A DNA stretch of 64,000 nucleotides from contig SNVD02008183.1 in the NCBI GenBank assembly GCA_013180625.2, positions 62,001 to 126,000 of the forward strand. Direction: 5' to 3'. Below the pieces are notes generated by a model. It ran no database searches and had not been told where the DNA came from. It worked only from the letters and a program-made list of their open reading frames with translations. This stretch comes from Boswellia sacra. Taxonomy: Eukaryota; Streptophyta; Magnoliopsida; Sapindales; Burseraceae. A program made the translations under genes and the position numbers. Of this stretch, positions 1 through 11,696 are shown piece by piece (position 1 is the first letter of the stretch; the number at the start of each line of letters is the position of its first letter).

Positions 1-171
1 TTGATTGTGGAGAATTAAATACTTCTGAGTATTGCGCTGAAGTTGTCCTGGTACGACATGGATACTAAGGAGCTGAGTGAAATTACCATGGAAGCTGATG
101 CTTATTGCTTTCCCATGCCAAATTTCCATTATCAAATATTGAGGGATACAATTAAGGTTAGTCAAGAGTAG
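1..171 (+). pseudogene. 3' end of an F-box/FBA gene, broken
   Basis: The window opens inside the last part of a gene related to the F-box cluster that follows. In the frame ending at the stop at 169-171 the peptide has the signature YDMDTKELSEITMEAD, which matches the C-terminal YNMDTEELSE region of the intact copies. A TAA at 16-18 lies in the same frame directly after LIVEN, where the intact copies read LIVENR or VENH, so this copy is probably a pseudogene. A good donor (AAG/GTTAGT, about 158) and an acceptor (TTTGCAG, ending at 244) suggest a short last exon from 245. The upstream part lies outside the window. Confidence 0.6.
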
Positions 172-244
172 TAGTATGGATAAATGGTACTCTTATCTCT
201 TTTTGTGCTATGATTTTGTGCTCCGTTTTGTTTTTGGTTTGCAG

Positions 245-342
245 GGGAACCTTTCATTGATTAGCAAGCCACTCCTTATGACCCCAGCTACCATAAGGAA
301 TGGATGAGGAACCAAGCTCGAAAGGAGCGCAATGAACTTTGA
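245..342 (+). other. possible 3' exon of the preceding F-box relic
   Basis: A pyrimidine-rich tract ending in TTTGCAG at 244 is followed by a short stretch. Spliced in phase from 157, it gives only six residues before TAG. If that stop is ignored, the same frame runs on as PYDPSYHKEWMRNQARKE to a TGA at 340-342. I do not recognise this peptide. It may be coding DNA of the original last exon or chance. Confidence 0.25.
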
Positions 343-554
343 TAGATCAAGGAACTAGGGAGAACATGCAGGACCAAGATTTTCAGAAACAGGGCATGCA
401 GAAACCCCTCTGAAACAACCCAACATTTACCTCTTACGGCTCTAAGCACCTTGGTTTACTTCCAAGAAATTTCAATAGCTTCAAATAGCCAACTTGACTT
501 CCACTTGTTTATTTCTACGATGCTGAACATTTGGCTCAACAAGACTTATCCAAA

Positions 555-835
555 TGACGACGTATCTTAAAGAGTAGATGAGTATATAGGATTGATTGTA
601 ATATGTTACCATATCGATTGAAAGGCGAAATTGGGATAGAGAGTATACCGTATCAAGTAGAAGGCGAAATTGGGATATGCAGCATATAAGATCTTAAAGA
701 GTAGATGCACATATAGGATTAATTTAAGATCTTAAAGAGTAGACGCATATATAGGATTAAGATTTAAGATATTTCAGAGTAGATGAATATGTAGCAGTCA
801 TTGTAATATGTTACCGTTTCAATTGAAAGGCAAAT
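555..835. repeat. degenerate short repeats, ~60-bp phrase
   Basis: The phrase ATCTTAAAGAGTAGATG, followed by ATATAGGATTAA, recurs four or five times with small changes (near 565, 690, 727 and 768). It is interleaved with two or three copies of a second phrase, GTAATATGTTACC plus ATTGAAAGGCGAAATT (near 598, 657 and 805). The block looks like an old local array of two mixed units. Nothing in it suggests coding. Confidence 0.6.
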
Positions 836-1365
836 TAAACTGGGATACAGCTGTATGAATATATGAAAATATATCACAATAATTCAACTATATCAGAAAT
901 TAAATTAAGAAAAATGTCGTCTCATTTAATTAGATAGATTTGTTGTTTCATAGATTACTAAAATAGGATTATAATTATCATTATCATCATCATATTATTA
1001 TTATTATTTTGGAAATTAATTTCCTATTGTGTTTTGATTAATTAGCAATTGGATTTTTACGGTAAATACAATTCAAGCATGAGTTTGTTTTCTAGTGCTA
1101 CTAAAACTTTTATATGATTAATTCCTAAGATATAAGGATTCCTAAATTAAAATCAATCCTAAATTAAAAATATTGTTATGGCTCCTTATTTAAGGGAGGA
1201 TTTATAGTAAGACTCTTATACATCTGGAGGTTAGGTAAACACAGTCTAAATTCTCCAAAAGATTACTTTCCCCTCTGATTTTTTTCTTGCCTTGCAGGGA
1301 GACCTATTCAGATCGGTGAAATAATTTTGGCAGAAACTTTTTTCTCAATTTCTCTACAGTTTATT

Positions 1366-2634
1366 ATGAAGGAAAATCAACCCAAAAGAGGTGATCAAGG
1401 TTCTCATCATGGCCTGCCTCAAGTTATCCTGGAAGAGATTATAGTGAGGCTTCCAGAAAAATCATCAGTCAGATTCACGAGTGTCTGCAAGGAGTGGTTC
1501 AACATCATCTGTGGCCTTGGTCTTGATCTTGCAGAGCTCAATTTTCGACAAACCAGATCAAAGATCAATATTTTTTACAAAATCAGTAATGATCGATATT
1601 GGGATGCTGATCGGTACCGTTTATTCAAACTAGATGAAAAAGGCCTGGGAGCAAAGGAAGTGGCCACTTTGCGTTTAGAGAATGTGAGCAAGATGGAGTC
1701 AGCTTGTAAAGGTTTACTCCTCTTGGAGTTGGAAGGCAATCCACCTGGTGGGGCAAAGTGGCTTGTGTATGATACTGTCAGCCATCGGCAGAAGCTACTT
1801 CCAGAAATAGATGGATTGCATAGAAGAAAGAGATTCTGCACAACAATGGTGTACGATGCATCAAACAGAAAATATAAAGTGATTGTATTCCTTGATGATG
1901 TATTTCGAGGAATGAAGCTGTTGTTTTATAACTTGACCTCTTCTCAAGAGTGGTGTAGAGAAGAAAGAAAATTAGGAGAGTGGAGGCAGTCGAAACCTCC
2001 GTTGGCACAGATAATAGGGCAACACTCTCCAGTTGTTGTACAAGGTGTATTATATTGGGTAGCACAACCGCCTGAACCTGAACACAACGTCGTCGGACGA
2101 CGTTTTGCAGGTGATTGTTTTATCCAGCCAATGGAGATTGCAACCGAAAAGTTCATGAAAAGAATAGAGGCTCCATGTCAACCACATCACAGGCCTGGCC
2201 CGCCTGGCGTTGACTTCTACCGATTGTTAGAGGTGAAAGGATGCCTTGGTTTGTTGACCGTAAACTCTGTAAGCGGTCTTCGTTTTTCTGCTGGCGATGA
2301 GTTATATATATGGGTTATGAAGGATTCTTGGATTAAGCAGTACACCATTGCTCTTTCGTCAATGGAGCGCAAGGTGGCTCCTCTTTTAAAGTATGGATTC
2401 TTGCATTATTGTAATTTCCACCCCAGGTTGACATTGCATAATTATATGCTGGTGACTATTGGGCTTGATGATAATCTCTTTTGGTACAACATGGCTACTG
2501 AGGAGCTGAGTGAAGTTGCCATGCAAACTGATGCCTACTCTAGCTATCGCCATCCACTCAGAGATATAAAAACAAGCATTCCATTTTATAACACTCCTTA
2601 TCGATGCAGAAGCATTTTTTCCATCACCCGTTGA
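1366..2634 (+). CDS. F-box protein with C-terminal F-box-associated domain (copy 1, intact)
   Basis: Single-exon gene of 422 residues. The start was set at the ATG at 1366 (MKENQPKRGDQ) because all cluster members begin M(E/K)ENQP; the in-frame TTG upstream is not used. Residues about 17-55 form an F-box (LPQVILEEIIVRLPEKSSVRF, then CKEWFN), which should bind SKP1 in an SCF ubiquitin ligase. The rest is a substrate-binding FBA-type region with the motifs VYDASNRKYKV, GMKLLFYNL, VVVQGVLYWVA, FMKRIEAP and WYNMATEELSEV. An acceptor-like CCTTGCAG lies about 65 bases upstream and suggests a 5'-UTR intron. It is the only intact copy on the plus strand. The substrate cannot be deduced. Confidence 0.88.
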   Translation: MKENQPKRGDQGSHHGLPQVILEEIIVRLPEKSSVRFTSVCKEWFNIICGLGLDLAELNFRQTRSKINIFYKISNDRYWDADRYRLFKLDEKGLGAKEVATLRLENVSKMESACKGLLLLELEGNPPGGAKWLVYDTVSHRQKLLPEIDGLHRRKRFCTTMVYDASNRKYKVIVFLDDVFRGMKLLFYNLTSSQEWCREERKLGEWRQSKPPLAQIIGQHSPVVVQGVLYWVAQPPEPEHNVVGRRFAGDCFIQPMEIATEKFMKRIEAPCQPHHRPGPPGVDFYRLLEVKGCLGLLTVNSVSGLRFSAGDELYIWVMKDSWIKQYTIALSSMERKVAPLLKYGFLHYCNFHPRLTLHNYMLVTIGLDDNLFWYNMATEELSEVAMQTDAYSSYRHPLRDIKTSIPFYNTPYRCRSIFSITR

Positions 2635-4800
2635 AGGATACAATGATTTCTTTAAAGTTGTTAATTATTTTTTTTTATTAGCATTGAAAACTAAATTGCT
2701 TACTATTTGGTTGCAATTTTTAAATTTTTAATCTGTGTTATTTTATTTTCTTTATTTATCCGATTTTTAAAAAATATATTTTGTTCAAATTGATATCTTA
2801 AAATGTTATCAAGTACTAAACTAACTCAGTTAATGCATTAAATTTTAAATTTGGGATCCTATTTTTTTTAAAAAAAAGTATAATTACTCTTACTAAAAAT
2901 TAGATTTTATTATCTTAATTATATGATAATTATTCCAAAAAATTGATCTGTTTGGGAACTTAATTAATTATAAACAATGCCTGACATAGCTTGAATTGTG
3001 GTCTTTCCCAGCCCCATTTTTTAACTAGTTTTATTCTACTGGTATTAGAGCCCACCCTAATTTAAATCCATCAATATTTATGGTCCATAATTACTTAATT
3101 CCAAGTTAAAGCCCATACATATCGCATTTGTATATTTTTTCACGGAAACTGCTAATATGGTAGAATTAATTCTGATACTAGATGGAGAAGTTTGAAAAGG
3201 AAATTTCTTAAATAGAAATAAGAATATTAGCCCTATTTTAGGAATATATAAAATGGATTCTTTTTAATTAGATAGGAAACCCTTTTTTTTAAATATTTCT
3301 GAAATCTATATATTACAAATTTACAGGAATATTTTGATACAATTTTAGTATATGATTGGGGCGATTAATGAATGATTTTACAGTATCCACTAAGTTTGTA
3401 TCTCAATGTTCCTTGAACTGATACATAACATATTTACGGCAAACTTGTTAGGTTTTAAGAATTCTTTTTAATAATCTTAAACTCACGAATTTGGTATACA
3501 AATTCATGCAACCCAATATAAGTATCATAAGAGTTTTCATATTTAGAAAGGAGAAGCCATTGATTTAATTCCTTTTAAGAAAGAATTTATGTCTATAATG
3601 ATAGGAATAGGATGATTTTATTTCCTTCTTGGACCCCATATAAGTGTGGATATTACCTTTTCTTTTTTTGGAAACATCAATATTATCTTTTAGTTTATCA
3701 ACATCTAAAATTTAGCTTGGCATGTCCATGTACGTCAAGAAGTTTATTTTTTTAAGAAAATTTAAATTAATTATCGATTGAATAATTAAGGTATAAAGCT
3801 AATCAAAGATTTTGTTTATTTTTAAAGGATAAGAAAAAAAAAAAAGAAGTTGACGAAGTTGGAGAAGAGAGATGTGAGAAGTGAGGATGAAGGAAAAAAT
3901 AATAAGTTTGAAGAGCGGAGAGAGAGAATGGATAATTAATTGCGTGATAGTTCTAGTAAAGTATATGCTTAATACATAATAATTTGTTAATTTAAATCTC
4001 ACCGTTGATTAATCTCCAAAATCTAAGGTTTGAGAATGAGCGTAAAATATTGGGTTGCCGAATCTCTCCTTAGAATGAAAGTATTGTATTGAGTTTGATT
4101 CCTGGTGCTATAAAACCTTTTACATAACCGCTTCTTTAAGTTTCGAGGTTCTTTCAAATCAGTGACTGAGCTAGCCATCTACTTTAGTGGGGGCAAATTA
4201 AGACATTAGAAAAATTATTCATAAAAAAATCATATTCATTATTAGATTTATATATTTTCTTATATTAAAAAGATGAAAAAATTAAGAATTCAACAGAAAA
4301 AATATTTATAAACTGTAAAAAGTAGTAGTTCGTAAATAGTTTTATATTTATTTATAGAGTTCAATTAATATCAATAAAAATCTTAGTAAAATATTTGATA
4401 TATACGCTCTTTGTCTACAAAATATATATTTTTTAATTATAAGTATTTATGTAAAACATATTATAAAAAAAAAATTTGATAGAAGATTAAGTATTGTAAT
4501 TTAATTCTTAACTTGAATGTTTAACAAATTAATAAAATTAATTATGGAGTCTTATAAATTAAAAATATATTTTGATATTAATTTTTCATATATTAAGATT
4601 TACTAGCTAATGTAGATAACTATTGTTGAAGTCTTTAAAAATAAAAATAATTATAAGATAGATTAAAAATTTAAATCACCTAAAATATAAAAAAAGGTTT
4701 GTTGTGTTAGAATACAAACTTGAAGGGATTACATGAAATTTTACAAATTCAGTGGGGACAATTGCCCCCACTCGTAACTATGTGGCTCCGTCCCTGTTTC
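2635..4800. other. A+T-rich intergenic stretch
   Basis: About 2.2 kb of A+T-rich sequence with stops in all frames. The only open stretch (3799-4002, minus) is low complexity. No RNA gene or clear transposon end is seen. Confidence 0.5.
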
Positions 4801-4819
4801 AAATCATATATATAACAAC

Positions 4820-5060
4820 AACGCAGTTGTAAAGGAATGCAACCACTTCATATTCTCTTCTTGATGCATCGCAGTCAGTCCAGTTTGTAGCATGTTTCTC
4901 CTCCAAGGGCTGGCGTCTGATGGTATCATACACATATAACTTAATTGCCCTCTAATCATATTTTGCCTTGAATGAGCAGTAAACCATTATAAGATGCCTT
5001 AATGGAACATGAAAATCTGTAAACGCAAAGAGGAAAGTCACGAAAATCAGACTTTCCTCG
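4820..5060 (-). pseudogene. F-box gene fragment (central part only)
   Basis: On the minus strand this stretch aligns by eye to the middle of the intact copies. It matches the region coding YVYDTIR (the GTCTGATGGTATCATACACA block at about 4916), the region coding DASKR-YKV (TTGATGCATCGCAG, about 4862) and the stretch around CSFK upstream. Both ends of the gene are missing and no frame stays open. It lies just downstream of copy 2 on the same strand, so it is probably the residue of another tandem copy. Confidence 0.6.
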
Positions 5061-5488
5061 GTAACAGTTTTGGATGGCAGCGGAGATGGATTTTCTCTTT
5101 TCTCGTTTTTTGAATCTCTTGTTAAATATTTATTTTTCTATAATAGTCACTAGAAAATCGTGTTAGTACCAGTGATGAAGGCAAATTAAACTATATGCCA
5201 TAAGTTATGGAACATGTATTTATTTTCAATGAAATATTGGTAATTGATGGATGTAATTAAAGGATACGATGACTTCTCCCTGGTGAAAAAGAAACTTCTT
5301 AACATTGCGAAAATCTTGATACTAAAATTAAAATTTCAGGGCAAACAGAATGGAACACAAGAAAAGACATGGATTATGAGATCAAGAAGAAACTCTGAAA
5401 TGACAAATAATGATTTAAAATAAATTTCAGGTTCCAATCTATCACTTTGTCGAAAAAGAAGTCCTTTAAAGCTGTATTAAATATCTAA

Positions 5489-6661
5489 TTATTTAAGCAA
5501 AATAGAATGAATATATATCACTGGATTGCAATCAGGATCAGCTTCCATGGTAATTTCACTCAGGTCCCTCGTATCCATGTTGTACCAATACAGGCCCACT
5601 TCATGATTACTTACCAGAATACGATTCTCCACAATCAGCAAGGGATGAAAATAAGAAGGAACCAATAAATTACCCTCATCTAAGCTAGGTGGTCTATGCA
5701 GGATTGATGAAAAAACGATGTTGTGTAGCTTAATCCAAAAGCTTTGAACTGAGTCCTTCAGACGTACCCATATGTTTAACTTTTCACCAGAGGCCGCATG
5801 CACCAAACAAAGTGATCCTTCCATCTCTAACAACTCGTATGTGGCTAACCCTTGAAATGGCACTTGAACTGGTTGACGTGGCGCTTCTATCCTTTTCATG
5901 AATTTTTCTGTTGCAATCTCCATCGGCTGAATGAAACAGTAAATGTCAAAAGGATTATAACTTTTTTCTGCTATCCAATACAACACCCCTTGTACGACGA
6001 CAATCGAAGAGTGTTCCACTATCATCTGTGCCAATGGAGGTGTGGACTTCCTCCAGTTTCCTTTCCTCCACAACTTTTGAGGGTCCAAGTCATATAAAAA
6101 CAGCTTCATTCCTTGAAATTTATTACCAAAGAATATCAGCACTTTATAGTTTCCTTTTGATGCATCGTAGACCATTGTGTGGTAGATTACTCTACCATAT
6201 AATTTACCAACTGGGAATTCAGGGAGAAGCTTGCGCTGTTGTCTGATGGTATCATACACATATACCCTGCGCCCACTGCCTAGAAGGAGTAGTAAACCAT
6301 CACAGGATAACTTTATCGTATGATGATAATTCGAAGCATCCCGTAAACTAAAAGTGGCTACTTTCTTTGCTTTCAGGCCTCTTTCATCAAGTTTGAAGAG
6401 GGAGTAAACACTTTTACTTTGAGCACTGAAATTCAGGTGTACTATCCTTAGCTTTGATAGTGATCGTCGAAATTTGAACTCTAGAGGACCAAGATCAAGA
6501 TAAGAGATCATATTGAACCACTGCCTGCATACACTCTTGAATCTGACTATAGATTTCTCTGGAAGTCTCACTATAATCTCTTCGAGAATATCTTGAGGCA
6601 GCTCATGATCATGCCCTCCCCGTCTTGAAATAACGAAATTGTTAGGTTGATTTTCCTCCAT
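5489..6661 (-). CDS. F-box protein with F-box-associated domain (copy 2, intact)
   Basis: Single-exon gene of 390 residues. The start was set at the ATG at 6661 (MEENQPNNFVIS) by homology with the other copies. An in-frame ATG 27 codons upstream is probably untranslated, because a splice acceptor (CTTGCAG) lies between the two. The F-box is at about residues 22-60 (ELPQDILEEIIVRLPEKS, then VCRQWFNMISYLDL). FBA motifs follow: YVYDTIRQQRKLLPE, MVYDASKGNYKVLIFFG, VVVQGVLYWIAEK, CFIQPMEIATEKFMKRIEAP and LYWYNMDTRDLSEI. It is likely an SCF ubiquitin-ligase adaptor. The 5' and 3' flanks resemble those of copies at 14-17 kb, so the duplicated unit includes flanking DNA. Confidence 0.88.
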   Translation of the reverse strand: MEENQPNNFVISRRGGHDHELPQDILEEIIVRLPEKSIVRFKSVCRQWFNMISYLDLGPLEFKFRRSLSKLRIVHLNFSAQSKSVYSLFKLDERGLKAKKVATFSLRDASNYHHTIKLSCDGLLLLLGSGRRVYVYDTIRQQRKLLPEFPVGKLYGRVIYHTMVYDASKGNYKVLIFFGNKFQGMKLFLYDLDPQKLWRKGNWRKSTPPLAQMIVEHSSIVVVQGVLYWIAEKSYNPFDIYCFIQPMEIATEKFMKRIEAPRQPVQVPFQGLATYELLEMEGSLCLVHAASGEKLNIWVRLKDSVQSFWIKLHNIVFSSILHRPPSLDEGNLLVPSYFHPLLIVENRILVSNHEVGLYWYNMDTRDLSEITMEADPDCNPVIYIHSILLK

Positions 6662-7880
6662 ATGTTCTTCTGCAAGTCTAGAAAAAGAATGCCTAAATAT
6701 ATACCTTAAATAATGATCAATGATGCAGAGTCGCAGAAGCAATTAAAGAAATATTTTTCAACACAATACAAATTCATTCTATCTAGCGTAGTAGAATTCT
6801 TATTACGAGTCCTAATACAACAAGGAAAGTGTACTTTCCACATAATAATGCTAATAAAAAAAAGGATTAAATTAACTTGAACGCATATGCAGATAAAGCT
6901 TAGAAAAAATCCGGATTAAGTCTAGTAATTTAGAGTATAGTTAATATTGATTTACAAAAATTATATTCACGAAAAAATAAATTGTGTTTCATAAATAGAT
7001 TTTTTTTCACGGAAATGCTCTCATTTATTATGGTATCTATTTTAATGGGGAAATTATTATTTTTGTTTAATGATCAAAAAAGGAAATTTAAAAAAAGAAT
7101 AATAAAGGAAAAAGAAGAAAATTTGTTCATTAAATAATTTTACATCATTTAAGACGTAAATTTAACTAATATTATGAAGGGGACGAAAGTGTCATTTTTT
7201 AAAACCTTGGAGTAGATGGGTGATTAAGCAAAGCCTCAACGCAACCTCTAACACGGCCATTCAAAAAACAAAATTAAAAATTAACAAACCCTAATCCCCT
7301 TTAATTCATCATTACCGTTTACCCTTTTATGTGTTAATTTATGAAAGTGGCTCTTGTTAGATTCGCATCCTCGAAAAATTAAATTATTTGGTGTGGCAAA
7401 TTACTAAATTATTTAATAATATTGATACATCAAAGTATGAGTCCAGTAATGAACCCGAAAAAGTTAATTTAATAAATATGTCACTTCAACAAATATGAGT
7501 CAGAATTATCATATTATTGTCAGATAAAATAACTCAGTACATGGAACCGCAAACTGCCAAGGTTGATACTTGATCAATTGAAAACATAGAACAACAATTG
7601 TTAATTACTTCAAAATAGTAATTGGAATACGAATTTACACAACTGCAGAGCCCTTTTGAGGAGTAGCTGGCATGCCCAGTAAATATATATGAATTATGAA
7701 ATTCTTTCATTATCAATTAGGATAACCAATTAATTACCAATTTGGAGAAAGCAAATTTGTTAAGACAAATTTGAGGTTCCAATCTAACATGTGGCCAAAA
7801 ACAAGTAGGAAGAGTACTTTGAAGCTGGACTAACTGTTTAATTAAATAAGCAAAAATAGATTGAATTAATTAAATAATCA
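6662..7880. other. intergenic, with duplicated F-box 5' and 3' flanks
   Basis: The first ~200 bp is the upstream flank of copy 2. It is shared with the flanks near 11750, 15500 and 17520 (phrases GCAGAAGCAATTA, GTAGAATTC and GTACAACAAGGAAA). The last ~150 bp (7700-7860; AACCAATT, ATTTGAGGTTCCAATCTA) matches the 3' flanks at 5420-5500 and 14090-14170. In between is A+T-rich DNA with no convincing gene. Confidence 0.5.
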
Positions 7881-7882
7881 AA

Positions 7883-8984
7883 TTAAATAGCAAGAACGTA
7901 TACTGCTGACGCACTCCTGACTCTCCTTGTACACCCTTCAACATTTGGTAATAGGAAAAGTGCGTGGATAATTTCACTCAGCTCCTGGGTATCCATGTTG
8001 TAGCCATACAGCGCCAGCCTAATAGTTACCAGTATATGGTTTTCCACAATCGGCTTGGGTCGGAAACAACAATGAGGATCCGAGAAATCGTAATATAAAA
8101 GATTTGGCATATCCACCAGTGACGAAAGAGAGATGGTGTATTGCTTATCTCAAATGCTTTGCTCTGGGTTCTTGAGAACCCATATGTCAACTCATCAACA
8201 GTGGCTGCATGCGCCAAACAGAGTGATCCTTTTATCTCTAATAACTTGTACTTGGCTAACCCTTTAAATGGGCTTCCAAATGGTTGATATGGAGCTTCTA
8301 TTCTTTCCATGAATTTTTCTGCTGCAATCTCCATTGGCTGAATAAAACATTTAGCGGGAAGAACTTCCATTTCATTATAAGTTCTGCTATCCAATAAAAG
8401 ACCCCTTGTAGGACAATTGAAGAGTGTTTCACTATTGGCTGTGGGAATGGAGGTTTGCACCTCCTCCACTGTTCTTTTCTCCCCTGTTTTCTAGGGTTCA
8501 AGTCAAATAACAATAGCTTCATTCCTCGAATTTCGTCAGGCACGAATTGAATACCACCACTTTATATTCTCTTTTTCATGCATCGTAGACCATTGAGTAA
8601 CAGCTTCTCCCTCCCTCCTTGAATCCGTTTATGTCAGCAAGTAGTTTCTGCTGTTGTTTGATGGTATCATAAAAATATAACTTGCTCCCATGTGGGTTGC
8701 CTCGAAAGAACAATAAACTATTACACAATACCAACTTCCGCGAGCCAGTAGTCACATTCTGTAAACAAAAAGTGTCTACCTTCTTTGCTTTCGTGCCTTT
8801 CTCATCCAATTTGAATGAACAGTAACTGTACTTCTCAGCAGCACTTGTAGCATCGTTCCTGAACTGGTAGAAAATCTTGATCTTTCATATGGATCGTTGA
8901 AACTTGGCCTCTGGAAGATCAACCTCAGAGATGATATTCAACCACTGCCTGCACACACTCTCGAATCTGACAACAGACTTCGCT
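7883..8984 (-). pseudogene. F-box pseudogene, 3' part (split by solo LTR)
   Basis: This is the larger part of an F-box/FBA gene whose first ~110 bases lie beyond the inserted LTR, at 11581-11696. Homology jumps between frames: YFYDTIKQQQKLLADI and MVYDA (8576-8809), RGMKLLLFDLNPRK (8298-8543), CFIQPMEIAAEKFMERIEAP (8026-8469) and YNMDTQELSEI (7883-8116). There are at least three frameshifts. A TGA replaces the serine codon in the DASKR motif (about 8576). The right edge stops inside the F-box at RLP, where the LTR begins. Confidence 0.85.
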
Positions 8985-8989
8985 GGAAG

Positions 8990-11580
8990 TGTAATATCCT
9001 AAGTTTTTGTAATGTACATTATAGCATGTGTTATGGTTACATGTGTAATATATGTATTAATGTATTAGTTATGTGTTGGATTTGTAATGTAATAGATGAG
9101 AGAATGAGGGGCTTAATGAGAAGAATAATGGATTAAATGGTTATAAAGGAGGAGAGATGGACTAAATGGAAACTTTGCCTTGTGTTTATATATAAAATGA
9201 GAAGAATTCTAGAATTCTTCCATTCTAACTTACCAGGTCACGTTTCCAGCCCTTCACTCCCTCTAAGCTCCACACAACACACACAATTTCACCAAGAATC
9301 CAAGCAAGCAAGTGGTAAGAACTCTTCTCTCCTTTGGAATTCTTGTGCTATTGTGTATGTATTTGCAAGAATTCTTTTGGGTTGTGATGTGAGTATATGA
9401 ATTGTTGTTTGTGCTGCTGGAAAATTGTATGGAGATGTGAATTTGAATGAGTTTTGAATGCATCTAAGTAAGGAGATGAAGATATAAGCTAGAATTGAGA
9501 GTTTAGTTCAAATCCTGGAAATTTTGTTACACTGAACAGTATATGTTCCGAAAATTCTCAAAAATCAGGGGGACATTTTCTTGTTCTGAAAATTTTATGG
9601 ATGAAAATAGACATGTCCACGAGTTTATCGAAATTGGAATCACTTAAAAATTCATAGTGTGTAAATTGTAATGAATTTTGAAATTCTGGTTCGAAATTTG
9701 TGAATTTCCCCTGTTTTAAAACAGGGCAGGGAGAGTGAACTCGATTTGAGGGGCCAAATCTTTGTAAAAGTGTCTGAATTTTTGTATGCAAGTTTTTCTA
9801 TGTGTCATATATGAGACTGTAAATTTTCACTGAGATTGAAGCTCTGTGTGAATTGTTATAGATTTTTAAAGTTGGCTTGTTAAAACTGGAATTTTTAGTT
9901 TCCAAAACAGGGCAGTTAGAAATAAATGGATTTGAATGGGTTAAACATCTTGAAAAGCCCTGATTTTTGGTATGGAGGTATATACATATGTTATATACCA
10001 GCCTGTAAATTTTTGTAGCCATTTAAGTAGGATTGAAATTCCTACAAATTTTTAAGTTGATAGTGCTCAGTGAAGTGAATGCAGTGGCAGAATTGTTGAG
10101 GTAATAAATTTGATTATTTTGAGTGGTCAAATGACCCCAAATTGGCTCTGAAAATTTTAAGAAGACATGAGGTATGTGTGTAAAAGATGTCTACCTTCTT
10201 GTGTGAATTTTTGGAAGTAGATAATTGTTGTTGTGAATTGTTTGTCAAAGTAAGTATGGAAATAGAGCCAAAAAGGGGGAAATATTTTACAAGTGTATGG
10301 TGACCTAAAAAGAGATTTTGTTTTATTTTTAGGTCAATCACAAGCATCGAAAAGCAGCTATACAAGGTAAGTAAGCTAACTATTCTGAGGCCACAATAAA
10401 TTTTGTGTACTGTATGTATGTAATTTTGTGGATTGTAACACTATTAATTGTAAGCACCTTGATGCTTGAATGTGAGATATTGTGACTGTTTTAGAAGCCT
10501 GATATCGAGCTTCTTTAATGTGACTGATTGTGAATGAGGAAAAGTGATTGGCATGCCAAGACCTAGGAAGTTTAGCTCTCATGGCTTGAGGGGAGGTCTG
10601 GACCATGTGTTTCTCTAGATGAGATTCGGTAGCATGGGCCCGGTATCACCCAGATTGTCAGACTAGCCTCGAGCTATTTCAAGTGTAGGCATCTAAACGT
10701 ATTTGTACTGTTCTGTACTGTTTCATGGCTTGAGGGGAGGTCTGGACCATGTGTTTCTCTAGTTGAAATTTGGTAGCATGGACCCGGTATCACCCGGATT
10801 GTCAGACTAGCCTTGAGCATTTCGTACTCCCATGACTTGAGGAGAGGTCTGGACCATGTGTTTCTCTAGACGAGATTCGGTAGCATGGGCCCGGTATCAC
10901 CCGGATTGTCAGACTAGCCTTGAGCTATTATATGGGAACTGACTGTGAAATGAAAAGTCCTACCTTGATTAGAGAGTATTTTCCCTTAGGTGACTGTAAT
11001 TGATACTATGGAAGCTTCCTCATTATGTGATTATGATTGTACATGAAAAAGCGATGAGTAGAGAAATGTGAACTCACTTATGTGAGGTTGAATCGACCTA
11101 TAGAGGTCTAGAAAGAAAATCGGCGCGGGAGCGCAAATGTAACCGAAGTGAACTCTGGGGCATTCTTTCTTTAACGAGTTAGCTAATGCTTGTATAGTTA
11201 GAAATGGATAGTTTCATACTGGACTGAATTCTATTGTTATTGTTTATTACTGTATATTCACCTAGCTTACTTACTGAGTTTTACTCATTAAAGTTGTTGT
11301 GTGCATCAGGTGATCAGTAGATTGAGCTATGGATGGAGGACTTTTGGCATTGCTGACAGAGTTCCCTTGGCAACCAAAGACCGCTACTCTATATTAGCAT
11401 AGCCATACTGTAGAACCTCTTTTGATTTTTGAATGTATCTATATACAGTGAAATGGTGTGGTTATGATTAGAACTTCGTTTTGTGTGATACTAAGATTAA
11501 TTTTTGAAAGAAATAACAGAGCTCATATTTAAATGACTGTATAAATGCTATATTTTGTATGTCTAGTATGAGTTGTGACA
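8990..11580 (+). mobile_element. solo LTR of a Ty3-type retrotransposon, 5-bp target duplication
   Basis: A 2591-bp insertion interrupts an F-box pseudogene. It begins TGTAATATCC and ends TTGTGACA (TG...CA), and both sides carry GGAAG (8985-8989 and 11581-11585). Taking it out rejoins F-box homology exactly at the codons for leucine-proline. No gag or pol homology, primer-binding site or second LTR is seen, so this is a single long LTR left by recombination. A TATATAAAA at about 9188 fits an LTR promoter on the plus strand. The start and end style resembles long LTRs of plant Ty3/gypsy chromoviruses; that class assignment is inference. Confidence 0.85.
10580..10932. repeat. three ~100-bp tandem copies inside the solo LTR
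   Basis: A ~100-bp unit recurs from about 10580, 10724 and 10831. Each starts CATGRCTTGAGGRGAGG, continues TCTGGACCATGTGTTTCTC and ends near TTGTCAGACTAGCC. Copies 1 and 2 are separated by ~45 bp of unrelated sequence. Internal arrays of this type are known in long plant LTRs. Confidence 0.85.
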
Positions 11581-11696
11581 GGAAGTCTTACTATAATCTC
11601 TTCTACGATCTACTGAGGCAAGTCATGGTCATGCCCTTCACATCTTGAAAGAATAAAAATGTTGGGTTTGGCCCGTTTGTGTTGATTCTCCTCCAT
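11581..11696 (-). pseudogene. F-box pseudogene, 5' part (split by solo LTR)
   Basis: This is the start of the same broken gene as 7883-8984. The ATG at 11696 opens MEENQHKRAKPNIFILSR and GHDHDLPQ, and then a TAG stop falls where intact copies have His or Asp (about 11610). IVEEII homology follows up to the LTR junction. The upstream leader (AAGAACAT before ATG) is shared with copies 2 and 4. The nonsense codon and the LTR insertion are independent lesions. Confidence 0.85.
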
